A stretch of 23,950 bases of DNA from the IMG/VR virus record IMGVR_UViG_3300042691_000556, positions 1-23,950 of that record; one strand, 5' to 3'. Source of the DNA: a virus. Positions 1-7,833 of this stretch are shown piece by piece; positions within the stretch are counted from its first letter, which is position 1, and every line of letters begins with the position of its first letter. The notes beneath the pieces are model-generated. The model made no database searches and was not told the DNA's origin. It worked only from the letters and a program-made list of their open reading frames with translations. Made by a program: the position numbers and the translations under genes.

Positions 1-18
1 CAGACCCGGAGGGCAAGA

Positions 19-234
19 ATGTCAAAACTGGCTATTAGCACTCCGAACATACAGGAAGCTTTCTACGACAATCTCGTGAAGGCTTTCAAACCAATCGAAA
101 TTACTCCCGAGACGCCTATCAATGACATCATGTTTTCTGCTGGTCAGAAGTCAGTTGTCGACTGGATTACGGCGCATCGGACCCGCTCCATCATCACAGG
201 TACACTCGATGATCCGCAGAATGCAAGAACGTGA
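19..234 (+). CDS. Small hypothetical phage protein (71 aa)
   Basis: This is a 71-residue soluble protein that I do not recognise. The ATG follows a good ribosome site, GGAGGG at 8-13, five bases upstream. The sequence has no signal peptide or membrane segment. The middle (around residues 33-52) has the pattern D-I-M-F-S-A-G-Q-K-S-V-V-D-W-I. A pattern of this general kind (a hydrophobic residue, then GQ, then VV and an aromatic) is familiar from small proteins of many podoviruses, but I cannot attach a function to it. The 3' end overlaps the next gene by 26 bases, so the two are probably translationally coupled. The position, at the head of the structural block, suggests a late gene. The coding call rests on the ribosome site, the phage-like sequence and the tight packing. 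Confidence 0.75.
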   Translation: MSKLAISTPNIQEAFYDNLVKAFKPIEITPETPINDIMFSAGQKSVVDWITAHRTRSIITGTLDDPQNART

Positions 235-655
235 TCTTGATTTTGTGTGCGATATTCTCCGTTGGCTAGAACACGAGAGTCCGTACATGAAAGATCACCC
301 GCATGACGAAGAGTACGTAAAGCGGAATCTCCGCGCGTTCATCGACACTAGTACGATCATTCCTCTTGTCTACGAAGGCAAGGGCCTCATGCTTGGGCAT
401 GTCACGGCACAGTGGTATTCCCCTAGAGTTGATGCTCACGAAAGTCTGCTCTTTGTCTATCCAGAACACCGGAATGGGTTTACTGCTGTTCGCCTTATCA
501 AGGCGTTCGAGCAGGTTGCTCGCGAGCACAACGCCTTTTCGGTAAACGTTGGCGCCAGCCTTGGCATCACTGATAAGATGCTAGAGGCGCTGTACGAGAA
601 ACTTGGCTACGTCCGTCGTGGACACGGCCTGACAAAGAGGTTAGACTATGTGTGA
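209..655 (+). CDS. GNAT-family N-acetyltransferase (148 aa)
   Basis: This is a probable GNAT acetyltransferase, which would move an acetyl group from acetyl-CoA to an unknown amine. The visible GNAT features are a beta-strand with LLFVYPEHRNG, matching the acetyl-CoA binding segment (strand 4, then a basic-rich turn into helix 3, about residues 80-105), and a C-terminal A-L-Y-E-K-L-G-Y-V motif typical of the last helix and strand. The open frame runs back to 122, but I chose ATG 209 because the resulting start, MIRRMQERDLDFV, looks like a normal GNAT first strand. ATG 221 is the alternative; neither has a strong ribosome site. The gene overlaps the gene before it by 26 bases and the gene after it by 8. 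GNAT genes beside the structural cluster occur in several T7-like phages. The substrate is unknown. Confidence 0.82.
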   Translation: MIRRMQERDLDFVCDILRWLEHESPYMKDHPHDEEYVKRNLRAFIDTSTIIPLVYEGKGLMLGHVTAQWYSPRVDAHESLLFVYPEHRNGFTAVRLIKAFEQVAREHNAFSVNVGASLGITDKMLEALYEKLGYVRRGHGLTKRLDYV

Positions 656-926
656 TCCTCTTACGCTACTGCTGGGCCTTGGCTCGGTCATGGGTGGAGC
701 AATGAGCCTTATGGCACCTGATCCGCCTATGCCACCGGAAGCACAAATCCCGGCTGCACCGGAACCTACTGCTAGGAACCCCGGAGCGATCGTGCGTCTT
801 GGTAACAACTCAGACGACATCACGAACACTGTCGATCCTGCTGAACGACAAAAGCCTGTATTCAAAGAAGAGCGATCTTCTGGTTTCTCGCTTGGGTCAC
901 TAGGTAAGAGCGGCTTAGCTATCTAG
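648..926 (+). CDS. Small virion-associated candidate, Met-Cys start (92 aa)
   Basis: The protein has 92 residues with a hydrophobic N-terminus (MCDPLTLLLGLGSVMGGAMS), then a Pro/Ala-rich stretch (about 24-42) and a polar C-terminal half ending in a Gly/Ser/Leu-rich tail. The ATG overlaps the acetyltransferase stop by 8 bases; AAGAGG at 635-640 can serve as ribosome site. The position just before the portal gene, and the short Gly/Ser-rich C-terminal end, recall T7 gp6.7 and gp7.3, small proteins ejected from the virion or needed for tail assembly; that is inference from position and composition. The MCxP-type start with a short hydrophobic run also resembles the start of some internal virion proteins. 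There is no lipobox preceded by a proper signal peptide, so I do not call it a lipoprotein. Confidence 0.75.
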   Translation: MCDPLTLLLGLGSVMGGAMSLMAPDPPMPPEAQIPAAPEPTARNPGAIVRLGNNSDDITNTVDPAERQKPVFKEERSSGFSLGSLGKSGLAI

Positions 927-934
927 GAGAAACT

Positions 935-1153
935 ATGTGCTTTTCACAGCCTAAGTCGAATGCGGCTAAGGATACTACCCCGGACTATGTTGCTCCGCCT
1001 GACAGCGAAGAGTTCACTGACGGGGTTCGTACTAAGAAGGGCGGAGGTACTGGCACAGGAACGACTGTGCGGTCAGGTGCCCCTCCGTTTGGAATTACCG
1101 GAAACCCGCTTCCGAATACTCAGCGGCGTACTAGCGCAGCACTGGGGCTCTAA
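935..1153 (+). CDS. Small hypothetical protein before portal, Met-Cys start (72 aa)
   Basis: This 72-residue protein is low in complexity: the first 35 residues are polar and acidic, then a Gly/Thr-rich section (around 36-50), then a Pro/Asn-rich end finishing in SAALGL. The ribosome site AGGAGA (926-931) overlaps the stop of the previous gene. The stop shares a TAATG with the portal start, so it is probably coupled to portal translation. Its predicted disorder and place next to the portal fit a gp7.3-like assembly or ejected protein, by analogy only. It starts Met-Cys like its upstream neighbour. A competing frame at 960-1214 is a shadow with no ribosome site. Confidence 0.72.
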   Translation: MCFSQPKSNAAKDTTPDYVAPPDSEEFTDGVRTKKGGGTGTGTTVRSGAPPFGITGNPLPNTQRRTSAALGL

Positions 1154-2784
1154 TGGCAATCAGCGTCGAGACTTCCAAGATGTTGAGCAACCGATGGGAC
1201 CAGCTTACTACTAAGGTCAGTTCCGTCATTAACAAGTGCGAAGAATACGCACGATGGACGCTACCGGGTGTGTTCCCTCCGTCGAGCACTGAGAACGTTG
1301 AGTTGCAGCTTCACAAGGACAGTCTCGGCGCACAGTGCGTGAACCATCTTTCTAACAAGGTGATTTCAACACTGTTCCCTGCGCAGCGGCTGTTCTTCCG
1401 TTTGTATATCAGCGAGCAGATGCGAGAGCAGGCCAAGGCAGCAATGCAGGCCGCACAGGCACAGGCTGCTACTGATCCGCAGATGGCAGATGCAGAGGCG
1501 CAGCTTAACGGCGCGATGATGTTGGCCGAGAAGGAACTTGCTGCTGTAGAGCGCAAGGCTGCCGACTACATGGACATGGTTGCGTACAGGCCACAGGCGA
1601 TCACTGCTGCTAAGCTGTTGATCATCACAGGCAACGCACTTCTGTTCAACCCTCGTGGGAAACCTGTGCAGGTGTACAACCTGCGGAACTATCGCGTACT
1701 CAGAGACTTGTCCGGCGGCGTGATCGAGATCATGACCAAGGAGAACAAGGCGTTTGAAACGTTTGCTCCTGAGGTGCAGGTACAGATTCAGACACTTAAC
1801 AAGCTTAAGCCTAAGCACAAGCAGAAGTCTGGACAGTACGAGAACACAACCGACGTCACAATCTATACACGTATTGTGCTAGAGGATGACGGTAAGTTCC
1901 ACGTGTACCAGTCTGCCGACGACATCGAGTTGGACACAGACGGTGCAGTGTTTACTGCAGACAAGCTTCCGTGGATACCGCTTACTTGGAACCTTATCCA
2001 AGGCGAGGATTACGGGCGCGGACTTGTGGAAGAGTACTCTGGTGCGTTCCATGCAGTTAACACTCTCAACGGATCGCTACTGAACATTGCTGCTATCATG
2101 GGAGACATCAAGTTTCTTGTGAGCCCGCAGTCTCTGATTGACATCGTACAGTTGAACAACTCACCACCCGGCTCGTATCATCCGGGCAAAGAGGGTGACG
2201 TTAGTACGATCCAAGTAGACAAGCTGCAGGATGCTCGGTTCATTGCTGAAATGATCGAGCGACATGAGCGGCGAGTTGCGCAGGCGTTCCTGCTTAACTC
2301 AGCTATCCGCCGAGACGCAGAGCGTGTCACTGCTGAGGAAATCAGACAGGACGCGCAGGAACTTGAGACGTCCAATGGTGGCGTCTACTCTCGATTGGCT
2401 GCTACATGGCAGCAACAGCAGGCAACTGTTCTTCTTGACCAGATCGGCTTCGACGGCAAGGTACTCGGTATTACACCGAAGATCATTACGGGTATGGACA
2501 GTCTGTCTCGCATTGGCGAGTTGGACAATATCCGAATGATGATCTCTGATCTTGCTATGCTCAATGCTGTTCCAGAGGATATTCGTAGGGCTATTAAGCC
2601 TGCAGAGTTCCTCGCCGTCGTTGGTACTAATCGCCAAGTCGACTTCGGCAAGTTTACCAAGACTACTGGTGAGCTTACGGCAGAGATTGAAGCTGAGCAG
2701 CAGAAGATGATGGAACTGCAACAGAACCAAGCGCAGGGGCAGGCACAGGTTGCCGCTACTCGCGAATTTGCTAAAGGAGCATAA
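1153..2784 (+). CDS. Portal protein (head-tail connector, T7 gp8 family)
   Basis: This is the T7-type portal (connector), the dodecameric ring at one head vertex through which DNA is packaged and ejected and to which the tail attaches. At 543 aa it is very close to T7 gp8 (536 aa), and it sits immediately before scaffold and capsid as in T7. Family features include the start with a long helix (residues 1-40) leading into a W-T-L-P-G-V-F-P-P segment, and N-H-L-S-N-K-V-I-S-T-L-F-P just downstream, typical of these collar proteins. Residues about 90-140 form an Ala/Gln/Glu-rich helix, likely a coiled coil. The C-terminal 35 residues are a Gln/Glu-rich helix, probably part of the inner barrel. 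The start overlaps the previous stop (TAATG) and has only a weak ribosome site, consistent with coupling. Confidence 0.95.
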   Translation: MAISVETSKMLSNRWDQLTTKVSSVINKCEEYARWTLPGVFPPSSTENVELQLHKDSLGAQCVNHLSNKVISTLFPAQRLFFRLYISEQMREQAKAAMQAAQAQAATDPQMADAEAQLNGAMMLAEKELAAVERKAADYMDMVAYRPQAITAAKLLIITGNALLFNPRGKPVQVYNLRNYRVLRDLSGGVIEIMTKENKAFETFAPEVQVQIQTLNKLKPKHKQKSGQYENTTDVTIYTRIVLEDDGKFHVYQSADDIELDTDGAVFTADKLPWIPLTWNLIQGEDYGRGLVEEYSGAFHAVNTLNGSLLNIAAIMGDIKFLVSPQSLIDIVQLNNSPPGSYHPGKEGDVSTIQVDKLQDARFIAEMIERHERRVAQAFLLNSAIRRDAERVTAEEIRQDAQELETSNGGVYSRLAATWQQQQATVLLDQIGFDGKVLGITPKIITGMDSLSRIGELDNIRMMISDLAMLNAVPEDIRRAIKPAEFLAVVGTNRQVDFGKFTKTTGELTAEIEAEQQKMMELQQNQAQGQAQVAATREFAKGA

Positions 2785-2787
2785 AGC

Positions 2788-3651
2788 ATGACGACCGCTA
2801 ATGAAGATGGTACGCCGAAGCCTCTTGAGGCACAGGGTGTTACTCCCAAGGACCTGAATGACGGACAGGGCACTAACGGTGCGCCTAAGCCGCCTCCGGC
2901 TCCGTCTAATGCCCCGCCTCCGAAGAAGGAGGACGACGGCAAAGACGAGGTTCACGGTGAAGGCGTAAAGCCTGATACCAAGAAGGAACAAGAGAAGCCC
3001 AAGGATACTCCTACTGAGTCCGACGACAAGTGGAAGCAGGAGTATATCAAGATGGACGATCCGGTCGCCAACTCGGTGATCGATCTCTTGAAGGAGTCTC
3101 AGGTCTCTGTCGTGGAGGCTAACGCCATCTTCGAGAAGGCACTTGCGTCTGGCGATATCAAGGACATCAATTGGGACGTGCTACGAGCCCGTCTCGGTGA
3201 TGCCAAGTTCACGCTGGCTAAGGCTGGTATCGAGACCTACTACAACGGCAAGCACAAGGCCAACATGGAGTCCGTTGCTGCGGCTCATGAGGTCATGGGT
3301 GGTCCTGAGAACTGGCAGACTGTTGCCGCTTGGGTCCGTGCACAGGAGAAGTCTAACCCTGCCCGCAAGGCGGAGTTCGATGAAATCCGCAAGGGTCTCG
3401 ATGCAGGTGGTCGCCTTGCTAAGTACGCTGCGCAGGACTTGCGCAAGCTGTACGAGAGCGACAAGAACAACAACGGCCTTGGCGTATCGAAGATCGTACA
3501 GGGAACGTCGTCTGCTCCTACGGGGTTGGCTCCGCTCAATCGTGCAGAGTACCTCAAGGAAATGAAGGCTGCGAATGATCGCAATGCAAAGCCTGCAGAA
3601 ATCGCCGCCCTTCGGGCTCGGCGGCAGGCCGGAATGCAGGCGGGCCTCTAA
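2788..3651 (+). CDS. Capsid scaffolding protein (T7 gp9-like)
   Basis: This is a probable internal scaffold that directs assembly of the procapsid and leaves before maturation. It has 287 aa against about 307 for T7 gp9. Residues 1-75 are highly charged and Pro-rich (runs of Pro, Lys, Asp and Glu), clearly disordered, as is usual for podovirus scaffolds. Residues 80-230 are mixed helical, and the C-terminus (about 250-287) is a basic helix with R-A-R-R, fitting the helix that docks onto the coat protein. AAGGAG at 2774-2779 gives the start. The gene lies between portal and capsid, the invariant T7 order. Near its 3' end the coding DNA has an inverted repeat, GCCGCC at 3604-3609 and GGCGGC at 3620-3625, which may be chance. 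Sequence divergence is large, so the call relies on position plus composition. Confidence 0.88.
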   Translation: MTTANEDGTPKPLEAQGVTPKDLNDGQGTNGAPKPPPAPSNAPPPKKEDDGKDEVHGEGVKPDTKKEQEKPKDTPTESDDKWKQEYIKMDDPVANSVIDLLKESQVSVVEANAIFEKALASGDIKDINWDVLRARLGDAKFTLAKAGIETYYNGKHKANMESVAAAHEVMGGPENWQTVAAWVRAQEKSNPARKAEFDEIRKGLDAGGRLAKYAAQDLRKLYESDKNNNGLGVSKIVQGTSSAPTGLAPLNRAEYLKEMKAANDRNAKPAEIAALRARRQAGMQAGL

Positions 3652-3652
3652 G

Positions 3653-3671
3653 CCTTCGTATGTGGAATAAC
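3653..3671 (+). promoter_or_regulatory. Candidate phage RNA polymerase promoter, copy 1 (capsid)
   Basis: CCTTCGTATGTGGAATAAC lies between the scaffold stop and the capsid ATG. A near-identical motif precedes the tail fibre gene (16186-16204) and a third is in the gene-free right end (23012-23030). T7 has its strongest late promoter, phi10, at this place. The core TATgTGGA resembles the TATAGGGA initiation part of T7-class promoters, but that parallel is inference. A 10-base palindrome GTTGCGCAAC follows at 3673-3682, and AATAACCTATAGGAG (with the capsid ribosome site) after it. Confidence 0.6.
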
Positions 3672-3710
3672 GGTTGCGCAACGCAATAACCTATAGGAGA
3701 TAATACAGAC

Positions 3711-4685
3711 ATGAGTTACGGCATTCCCGGTCCGGAACTGTCTGATCTTTCTACGGACCTGATGCTTGAGGAGTACGGCGGCGAGGTTGAAAACCAGTTC
3801 GCTAAGTCCTCGATCATGCGGCAGTTCGTTAAGATCAGGCCGGTTCGCGGCACTGATACTATCGTGAACAACCGCGTGGGTCGTACCACGCTTAAGAAGC
3901 TTGCACCCGGTGTGCGTCCGCCTGCTGACAATACGCCGTTCGGTCGTGTTGCTCTGACGGTCGATACTGTTGTGCTTGCTCGTGACAACCGCTCGATGCT
4001 CAACGAGTTCCAGACGCACTTCGATGCGCGCATGGAGCTTGCACAGGATCACGGTAAGGAGATCGGCAAGTTCTTCGATCAGGCGTTCATCATCATGGCC
4101 ATCAAGGGTGCTCTCGCATCCGCCCCGGTCATTGGCGATGGTACGGCCTCGAAGCAGTCGATCGGTGCAGGTAAGAACAAGACCCTTTCTGCGTCGGGTG
4201 ACGACCTCGATCCGGATAAGCTGGCTGCGGCGATTGTCGAGCTGCTTGTGCGGATGGAAGAGGAAGAGATTCCGACTGAAGAGTGTGTGGTCATGGTTCG
4301 TCCGACGCACTTCCAGGTTCTGTACGAGAACGACAAGCTGATGTCTCGCGACTTCGCTGCGGGTAACGGTGACTATGCCAAGGGCATTATCAACGAAATC
4401 CACGGTGCACCGATCGTGAAGACTGCTCGTATTCCGAATGCTGCCATCGCGGATCACTTCCTGTCGAATGCGCAGAACTCGAATGCGTACGACGTGTCGG
4501 CTACCGAGGCCAAGGCGGTTGCAGTGATCCTGCATCCGAAGTCCCTGCTCGCCGGTGAGACGATCCCGCTGACTTCTGACATCTGGTTCAACCGGGAAGA
4601 GAAGCAGTGGTTCATCGACAGCTTCCTGTCGTTCGGTGTTACGGTCAACCGTCCCGACGTCTGCGGCGCGGTCTTCAAGGCGTAA
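3711..4685 (+). CDS. Major capsid protein (T7 gp10-like)
   Basis: This is the major coat protein forming the icosahedral head. It has 324 aa against 345 for T7 gp10A, and is expected to have the HK97 fold. The N-terminal arm (SYGIPGPELSDL, residues 2-13) leads into helices and the V-G-R-T-T segment; residues 85-130 carry a long helix-rich part with F-Q-T-H-F-D-A-R-M-E-L-A; the segment E-E-I-P-T-E-E-C-V-V-M-V-R-P (about 180-200) is typical of podovirus capsids of this type. The start is fixed by AGGAGA at 3695-3700. It has its own candidate phage promoter upstream and an intrinsic terminator directly downstream, the arrangement T7 uses for very high expression of gene 10. I see no obvious slippery site for a 10B-like frameshift product. 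Confidence 0.95.
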   Translation: MSYGIPGPELSDLSTDLMLEEYGGEVENQFAKSSIMRQFVKIRPVRGTDTIVNNRVGRTTLKKLAPGVRPPADNTPFGRVALTVDTVVLARDNRSMLNEFQTHFDARMELAQDHGKEIGKFFDQAFIIMAIKGALASAPVIGDGTASKQSIGAGKNKTLSASGDDLDPDKLAAAIVELLVRMEEEEIPTEECVVMVRPTHFQVLYENDKLMSRDFAAGNGDYAKGIINEIHGAPIVKTARIPNAAIADHFLSNAQNSNAYDVSATEAKAVAVILHPKSLLAGETIPLTSDIWFNREEKQWFIDSFLSFGVTVNRPDVCGAVFKA

Positions 4686-4692
4686 GCCAATC

Positions 4693-4735
4693 ATAGGGGC
4701 ACTTTCCAGTAATATGGGAGGTGTCCCTATTTTTT
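4693..4735 (+). terminator. Intrinsic terminator after the capsid gene
   Basis: Arms ATAGGGGCAC (4693-4702) and GTGTCCCTAT (4721-4730) form a 10-bp stem with one G:T pair, an 18-base loop, and a run of six T (4730-4735). This is a classical intrinsic terminator 8 bases after the capsid stop, at the place of the T7 late terminator Tphi. The next gene starts only 15 bases past the T run. Confidence 0.88.
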
Positions 4736-4750
4736 GCACGGAGAGTACAG

Positions 4751-5386
4751 TTGGAAACTAAGTTGAGCCTTGTTAATCATCTACTGGGCACTGTAGGCGA
4801 ACGTAGCGTAAGCACGTTGAATACAGGGCATCCGTCGGTGGTGCAGGCAATCAATGCCCTAGAGTCTCACGACAGGGACTTCCAAGCGCGCGGGTGGTGG
4901 TTCAATACTAACCGCAATGTTACGCTAGTGCAGAATAACCGTGGTGAGGTACTGATCCCGCCTGAGACGTTGGAGTTCTCTATTACGTCAGACAGGCTGG
5001 CCGGGTCTACACCGGAGGATAAGCAGAGGTATGTGAAGCGCGGAAGCCGTATCTACGACTCCGTTCTTAACACGTACGAGATTGGCTTTCCTCTGTACGC
5101 AGACATGGTAATTCAGTTGCCCATTGATGACCTGCCGCACGTTGCTGCTGCTTATCTAAAGCACATGGCAGCGGAGGCATTCTACGTCGATGACGACGGC
5201 GACATGACGAAAGCTAACAAGCTGAATGAGCGGAAGACGCTCGCTTGGCACGCGCTTAAAGCTGCAGAGATGAAGGCTCTAGCAGTTAATGCACTGGACA
5301 GCCCCGCTGCTCGCGAACTTACGTATCGCATTCGCAGTGTGTCCAGCCCGACTAATCCAATGCTTCCCGGAGGAAGATTCAGATGA
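4751..5386 (+). CDS. Tail tubular protein A (gatekeeper, T7 gp11-like)
   Basis: This is the adaptor ring joining portal to tail nozzle. The product is 211 aa (T7 gp11 has 196). The N-terminal pattern, S-L-V-N-H-L-L-G-T-V-G-E then V-S-T-L, followed by a helix with Q-A-R-G-W-W-F-N, is the signature of this family. The open frame can be read from GTG 4721, but that codon lies in the 3' arm of the terminator, so I chose TTG 4751, which has GGAG at 4740-4743 seven bases upstream and gives a family-like start (METKLSLVNH). A TTG start just beyond a terminator suggests deliberately modest expression relative to capsid. The gene overlaps the next (ATGA at 5383). Confidence 0.92.
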   Translation: METKLSLVNHLLGTVGERSVSTLNTGHPSVVQAINALESHDRDFQARGWWFNTNRNVTLVQNNRGEVLIPPETLEFSITSDRLAGSTPEDKQRYVKRGSRIYDSVLNTYEIGFPLYADMVIQLPIDDLPHVAAAYLKHMAAEAFYVDDDGDMTKANKLNERKTLAWHALKAAEMKALAVNALDSPAARELTYRIRSVSSPTNPMLPGGRFR

Positions 5387-7833
5387 AAGTTGACGGTAGC
5401 CTAAAGTCGCTCCTACAGGGCGTGTCTCAGCAGCCGCCTCGCGATAGGCTGCCGGGGCAGTGCACGGAACAGGTCAATATGACGTCTGACCCTGTGCAGG
5501 GACTTGCGCGCCGGGCTCCTACCGATCTGGTGGGCGGGCTCGGCGCCTCGTCTAACGTGCGAGGATTTCACAACTTCGAGACTCGTAACGGGTCGAAGTT
5601 TATTGCTTACGTGCATGATGGCACGATCACCGTTACGGACTATAATGCGAACGTTATCCCGTGCGCAATTCAAGCAGGCGCAGAGGCGTACATCTCTGCG
5701 GCAGGACAGCTTGTGTTCGGTACGGTTGAGAACCAAGTCATTATCTCGAACAAGTCTATCATCCCGGCGATGAGTCCGTCTGTTAAGGCGTACGCTAACA
5801 AGGGCGCTAGCTCTAAGCACATGGGTATCGTGCAGGTACTTGGTGGCGCATACGGGCGCGAGTTCCGTATCAACGTTGACGGAGTTGTTGCTGCTATCTA
5901 CAAGCCGCCGAATGGCTCAGAAGCAGACATGATCGATTACGTTCGTTCTGCGTGGGTGGCAAGTCGCCTGTTCCAAGGACTTGTTGAACCTGCCGGAGAA
6001 TCTACTGATCTCGACGGTGCAGGATCGTATTTGAAGAAGACCGGGGTGTTCGCTACTGGCTACACTGTAAGCCGGTTCGAGGACATTATCCACATTCAGG
6101 CGAACAGCGGACAGACCTTTGAACTGTCGTGTTCTGACGATCAGGGCAACGTGAACATGAAGGTAATGACGGATCAGGTCGCAGATACTGCCGATCTACC
6201 GCGGATTGCCCCGCATGGGTACCTTGCCCGTATTGCTACGGAGACTGATCCAGAAGAGGACATGTTCCTCCAGTTCAAACTCAATACAGACGACGGCACT
6301 ACCCCAATCGGTACTGGCTTCGGCCAACCTGGGTACTGGCAAGAGTGCGTCGGCGACGGCGTTGAGTACAGGATCGATCAAGACACCATGCCGCATGTGC
6401 TTGAGTACAATCCAACCGCAAATGCCTTCGTATATCGAAAGGGCGAGTGGCAGGATCGTGAAGCAGGCACCGACATTTCAAACCCTAAGCCTAGCTTCAT
6501 AGGTAATGCGATCAACGACATTGCGACATTCCAGTCTCGTCTAGTGTTCCTTGCTGGCAGTTATGCCATCATGTCGAAGACTAATAAGTACGACGACTTC
6601 TGGATGGGCAGTGCTGCGCAGTTGATTGAGACTGATCCTATCGACATCAGTTCTACTGCAGTTGAGGCAAGCACTATGCTAGCCGTCGTTCCGCATAACC
6701 GAGACCTAGTTGTGTTCTCGCAGAAAGGACAGTTCATTGTTTACGGACGCTCTGCACTTACTCCTGCGAACGCCACTCTGGTTCTCACTACTGCTTTTGA
6801 AGCAGAGCTTAATGCTAAGCCTGTTCCTAGCGGACGCAACGTCTTCTTTGCGACGAACTACGGGCGCTACACTGGCCTCCGTGAGTTCTTCACTGAAGGC
6901 GGTACGGACATCAATGACACGCGGCCGATCACGCAGCAGATAACGAAGTACATCACTGGCAAGGTTACTAAGCTAGCAGCGTCGTCTAACTACGACACAC
7001 TGCTTGTACAGACCAACCAAGACAGGAATACTGTGTACGTGTACCAGTATATCTGGAATGACCAGAAGAAGGTGCAGGCTGCGTGGAGTAAGTGGGTTCT
7101 GCCGCACGAAGCAGTGTTCATGTTCTTCGACGAGGAAATCATCTACTTCATCTTGCGTGAGGGTACAGATCACTTTCTGTACCGCATGTCTCTGGATATT
7201 GTAGAGGACGGTGGCGTCGAGTACCCTGTGCATCTGGACTCTAGGTTCGACGTGTTCGACGTGTACACATCGTTCGTACTGCCGTACAACCGACTCGGTG
7301 CTAACGACCTTGTTGTAGTGCAGAGTACCAATTGTCCTAATCCTGGGATGACTGTACCGATCTTGTCCAAGGTCTATGACCCTGTTGAAGAATGGTGGAC
7401 AGTCACTCTGAAGTATGACATGAACGGCGGAGACGTTATTTGCGGTATCCCGTATCGCAGTAGCTACTGGCCCACTATGCCGCTTGTTAAGGATCAAGAC
7501 GGCGTTGTCATGGGTACTGGTAAACTGCGCGTCAAGAACTTCCTTGTGGCTATTGACGAGACCGGAGACATTAACGCTACTGTCATGGCTCCGGGGCAAG
7601 ACCCTGTTACTGTGTCGTTTGAAGGCAGGATTGTCGGCAACGCGCAGAACCAAGTTGGACGCCCGGTGCTTAGCTCAGAGCAGTTCGTAGTTCCGTTCCG
7701 TGAAGACACGTCCAGAGCAGAGGTGGAAATCTTTACTGCCTCGCATCTACCGATGACCTTGCTGGACATCGAATGGGTTGGGCAATACAACAAACGAGGC
7801 CGTCGTATGCAAGGCGGTGGAGGTCAGCAATGA
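5383..7833 (+). CDS. Tail tubular protein B (nozzle, T7 gp12-like)
   Basis: This is the hexameric nozzle at the tail tip that binds the fibres and gates DNA exit. The product has 816 aa; T7 gp12 has 794. The N-terminus S-L-L-Q-G-V-S-Q-Q-P-P-R-D-R-L-P-G-Q followed by N-M-T-S-D-P-V-Q-G-L-A-R-R is the family hallmark (the GVSQQ motif and the R-R-P-like turn). Further on, F-Q-S-R-L-V-F-L-A-G (about 384-393) and the long beta-rich propeller-like body with many aromatic residues fit the family; the last 15 residues are basic and Gly-rich. GGAGG at 5369-5373 is the ribosome site. The start and stop both overlap neighbours by four bases, so gp11-, gp12- and gp14-like proteins are likely made as a coupled set. 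Confidence 0.96.
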   Translation: MKVDGSLKSLLQGVSQQPPRDRLPGQCTEQVNMTSDPVQGLARRAPTDLVGGLGASSNVRGFHNFETRNGSKFIAYVHDGTITVTDYNANVIPCAIQAGAEAYISAAGQLVFGTVENQVIISNKSIIPAMSPSVKAYANKGASSKHMGIVQVLGGAYGREFRINVDGVVAAIYKPPNGSEADMIDYVRSAWVASRLFQGLVEPAGESTDLDGAGSYLKKTGVFATGYTVSRFEDIIHIQANSGQTFELSCSDDQGNVNMKVMTDQVADTADLPRIAPHGYLARIATETDPEEDMFLQFKLNTDDGTTPIGTGFGQPGYWQECVGDGVEYRIDQDTMPHVLEYNPTANAFVYRKGEWQDREAGTDISNPKPSFIGNAINDIATFQSRLVFLAGSYAIMSKTNKYDDFWMGSAAQLIETDPIDISSTAVEASTMLAVVPHNRDLVVFSQKGQFIVYGRSALTPANATLVLTTAFEAELNAKPVPSGRNVFFATNYGRYTGLREFFTEGGTDINDTRPITQQITKYITGKVTKLAASSNYDTLLVQTNQDRNTVYVYQYIWNDQKKVQAAWSKWVLPHEAVFMFFDEEIIYFILREGTDHFLYRMSLDIVEDGGVEYPVHLDSRFDVFDVYTSFVLPYNRLGANDLVVVQSTNCPNPGMTVPILSKVYDPVEEWWTVTLKYDMNGGDVICGIPYRSSYWPTMPLVKDQDGVVMGTGKLRVKNFLVAIDETGDINATVMAPGQDPVTVSFEGRIVGNAQNQVGRPVLSSEQFVVPFREDTSRAEVEIFTASHLPMTLLDIEWVGQYNKRGRRMQGGGGQQ

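Noticed and set aside
2299-2991. Long minus-strand frames under portal, ejection and other genes (for example 2299-2991, 3648-4739, 13607-14917)
   Set aside because: They mirror the codon pattern of the real + strand genes, lack ribosome sites and encode compositionally odd proteins.
4721-4750. GTG 4721 as start of tail tubular protein A
   Set aside because: The codon is in the terminator stem and the extra residues do not resemble the family; TTG 4751 has a ribosome site.
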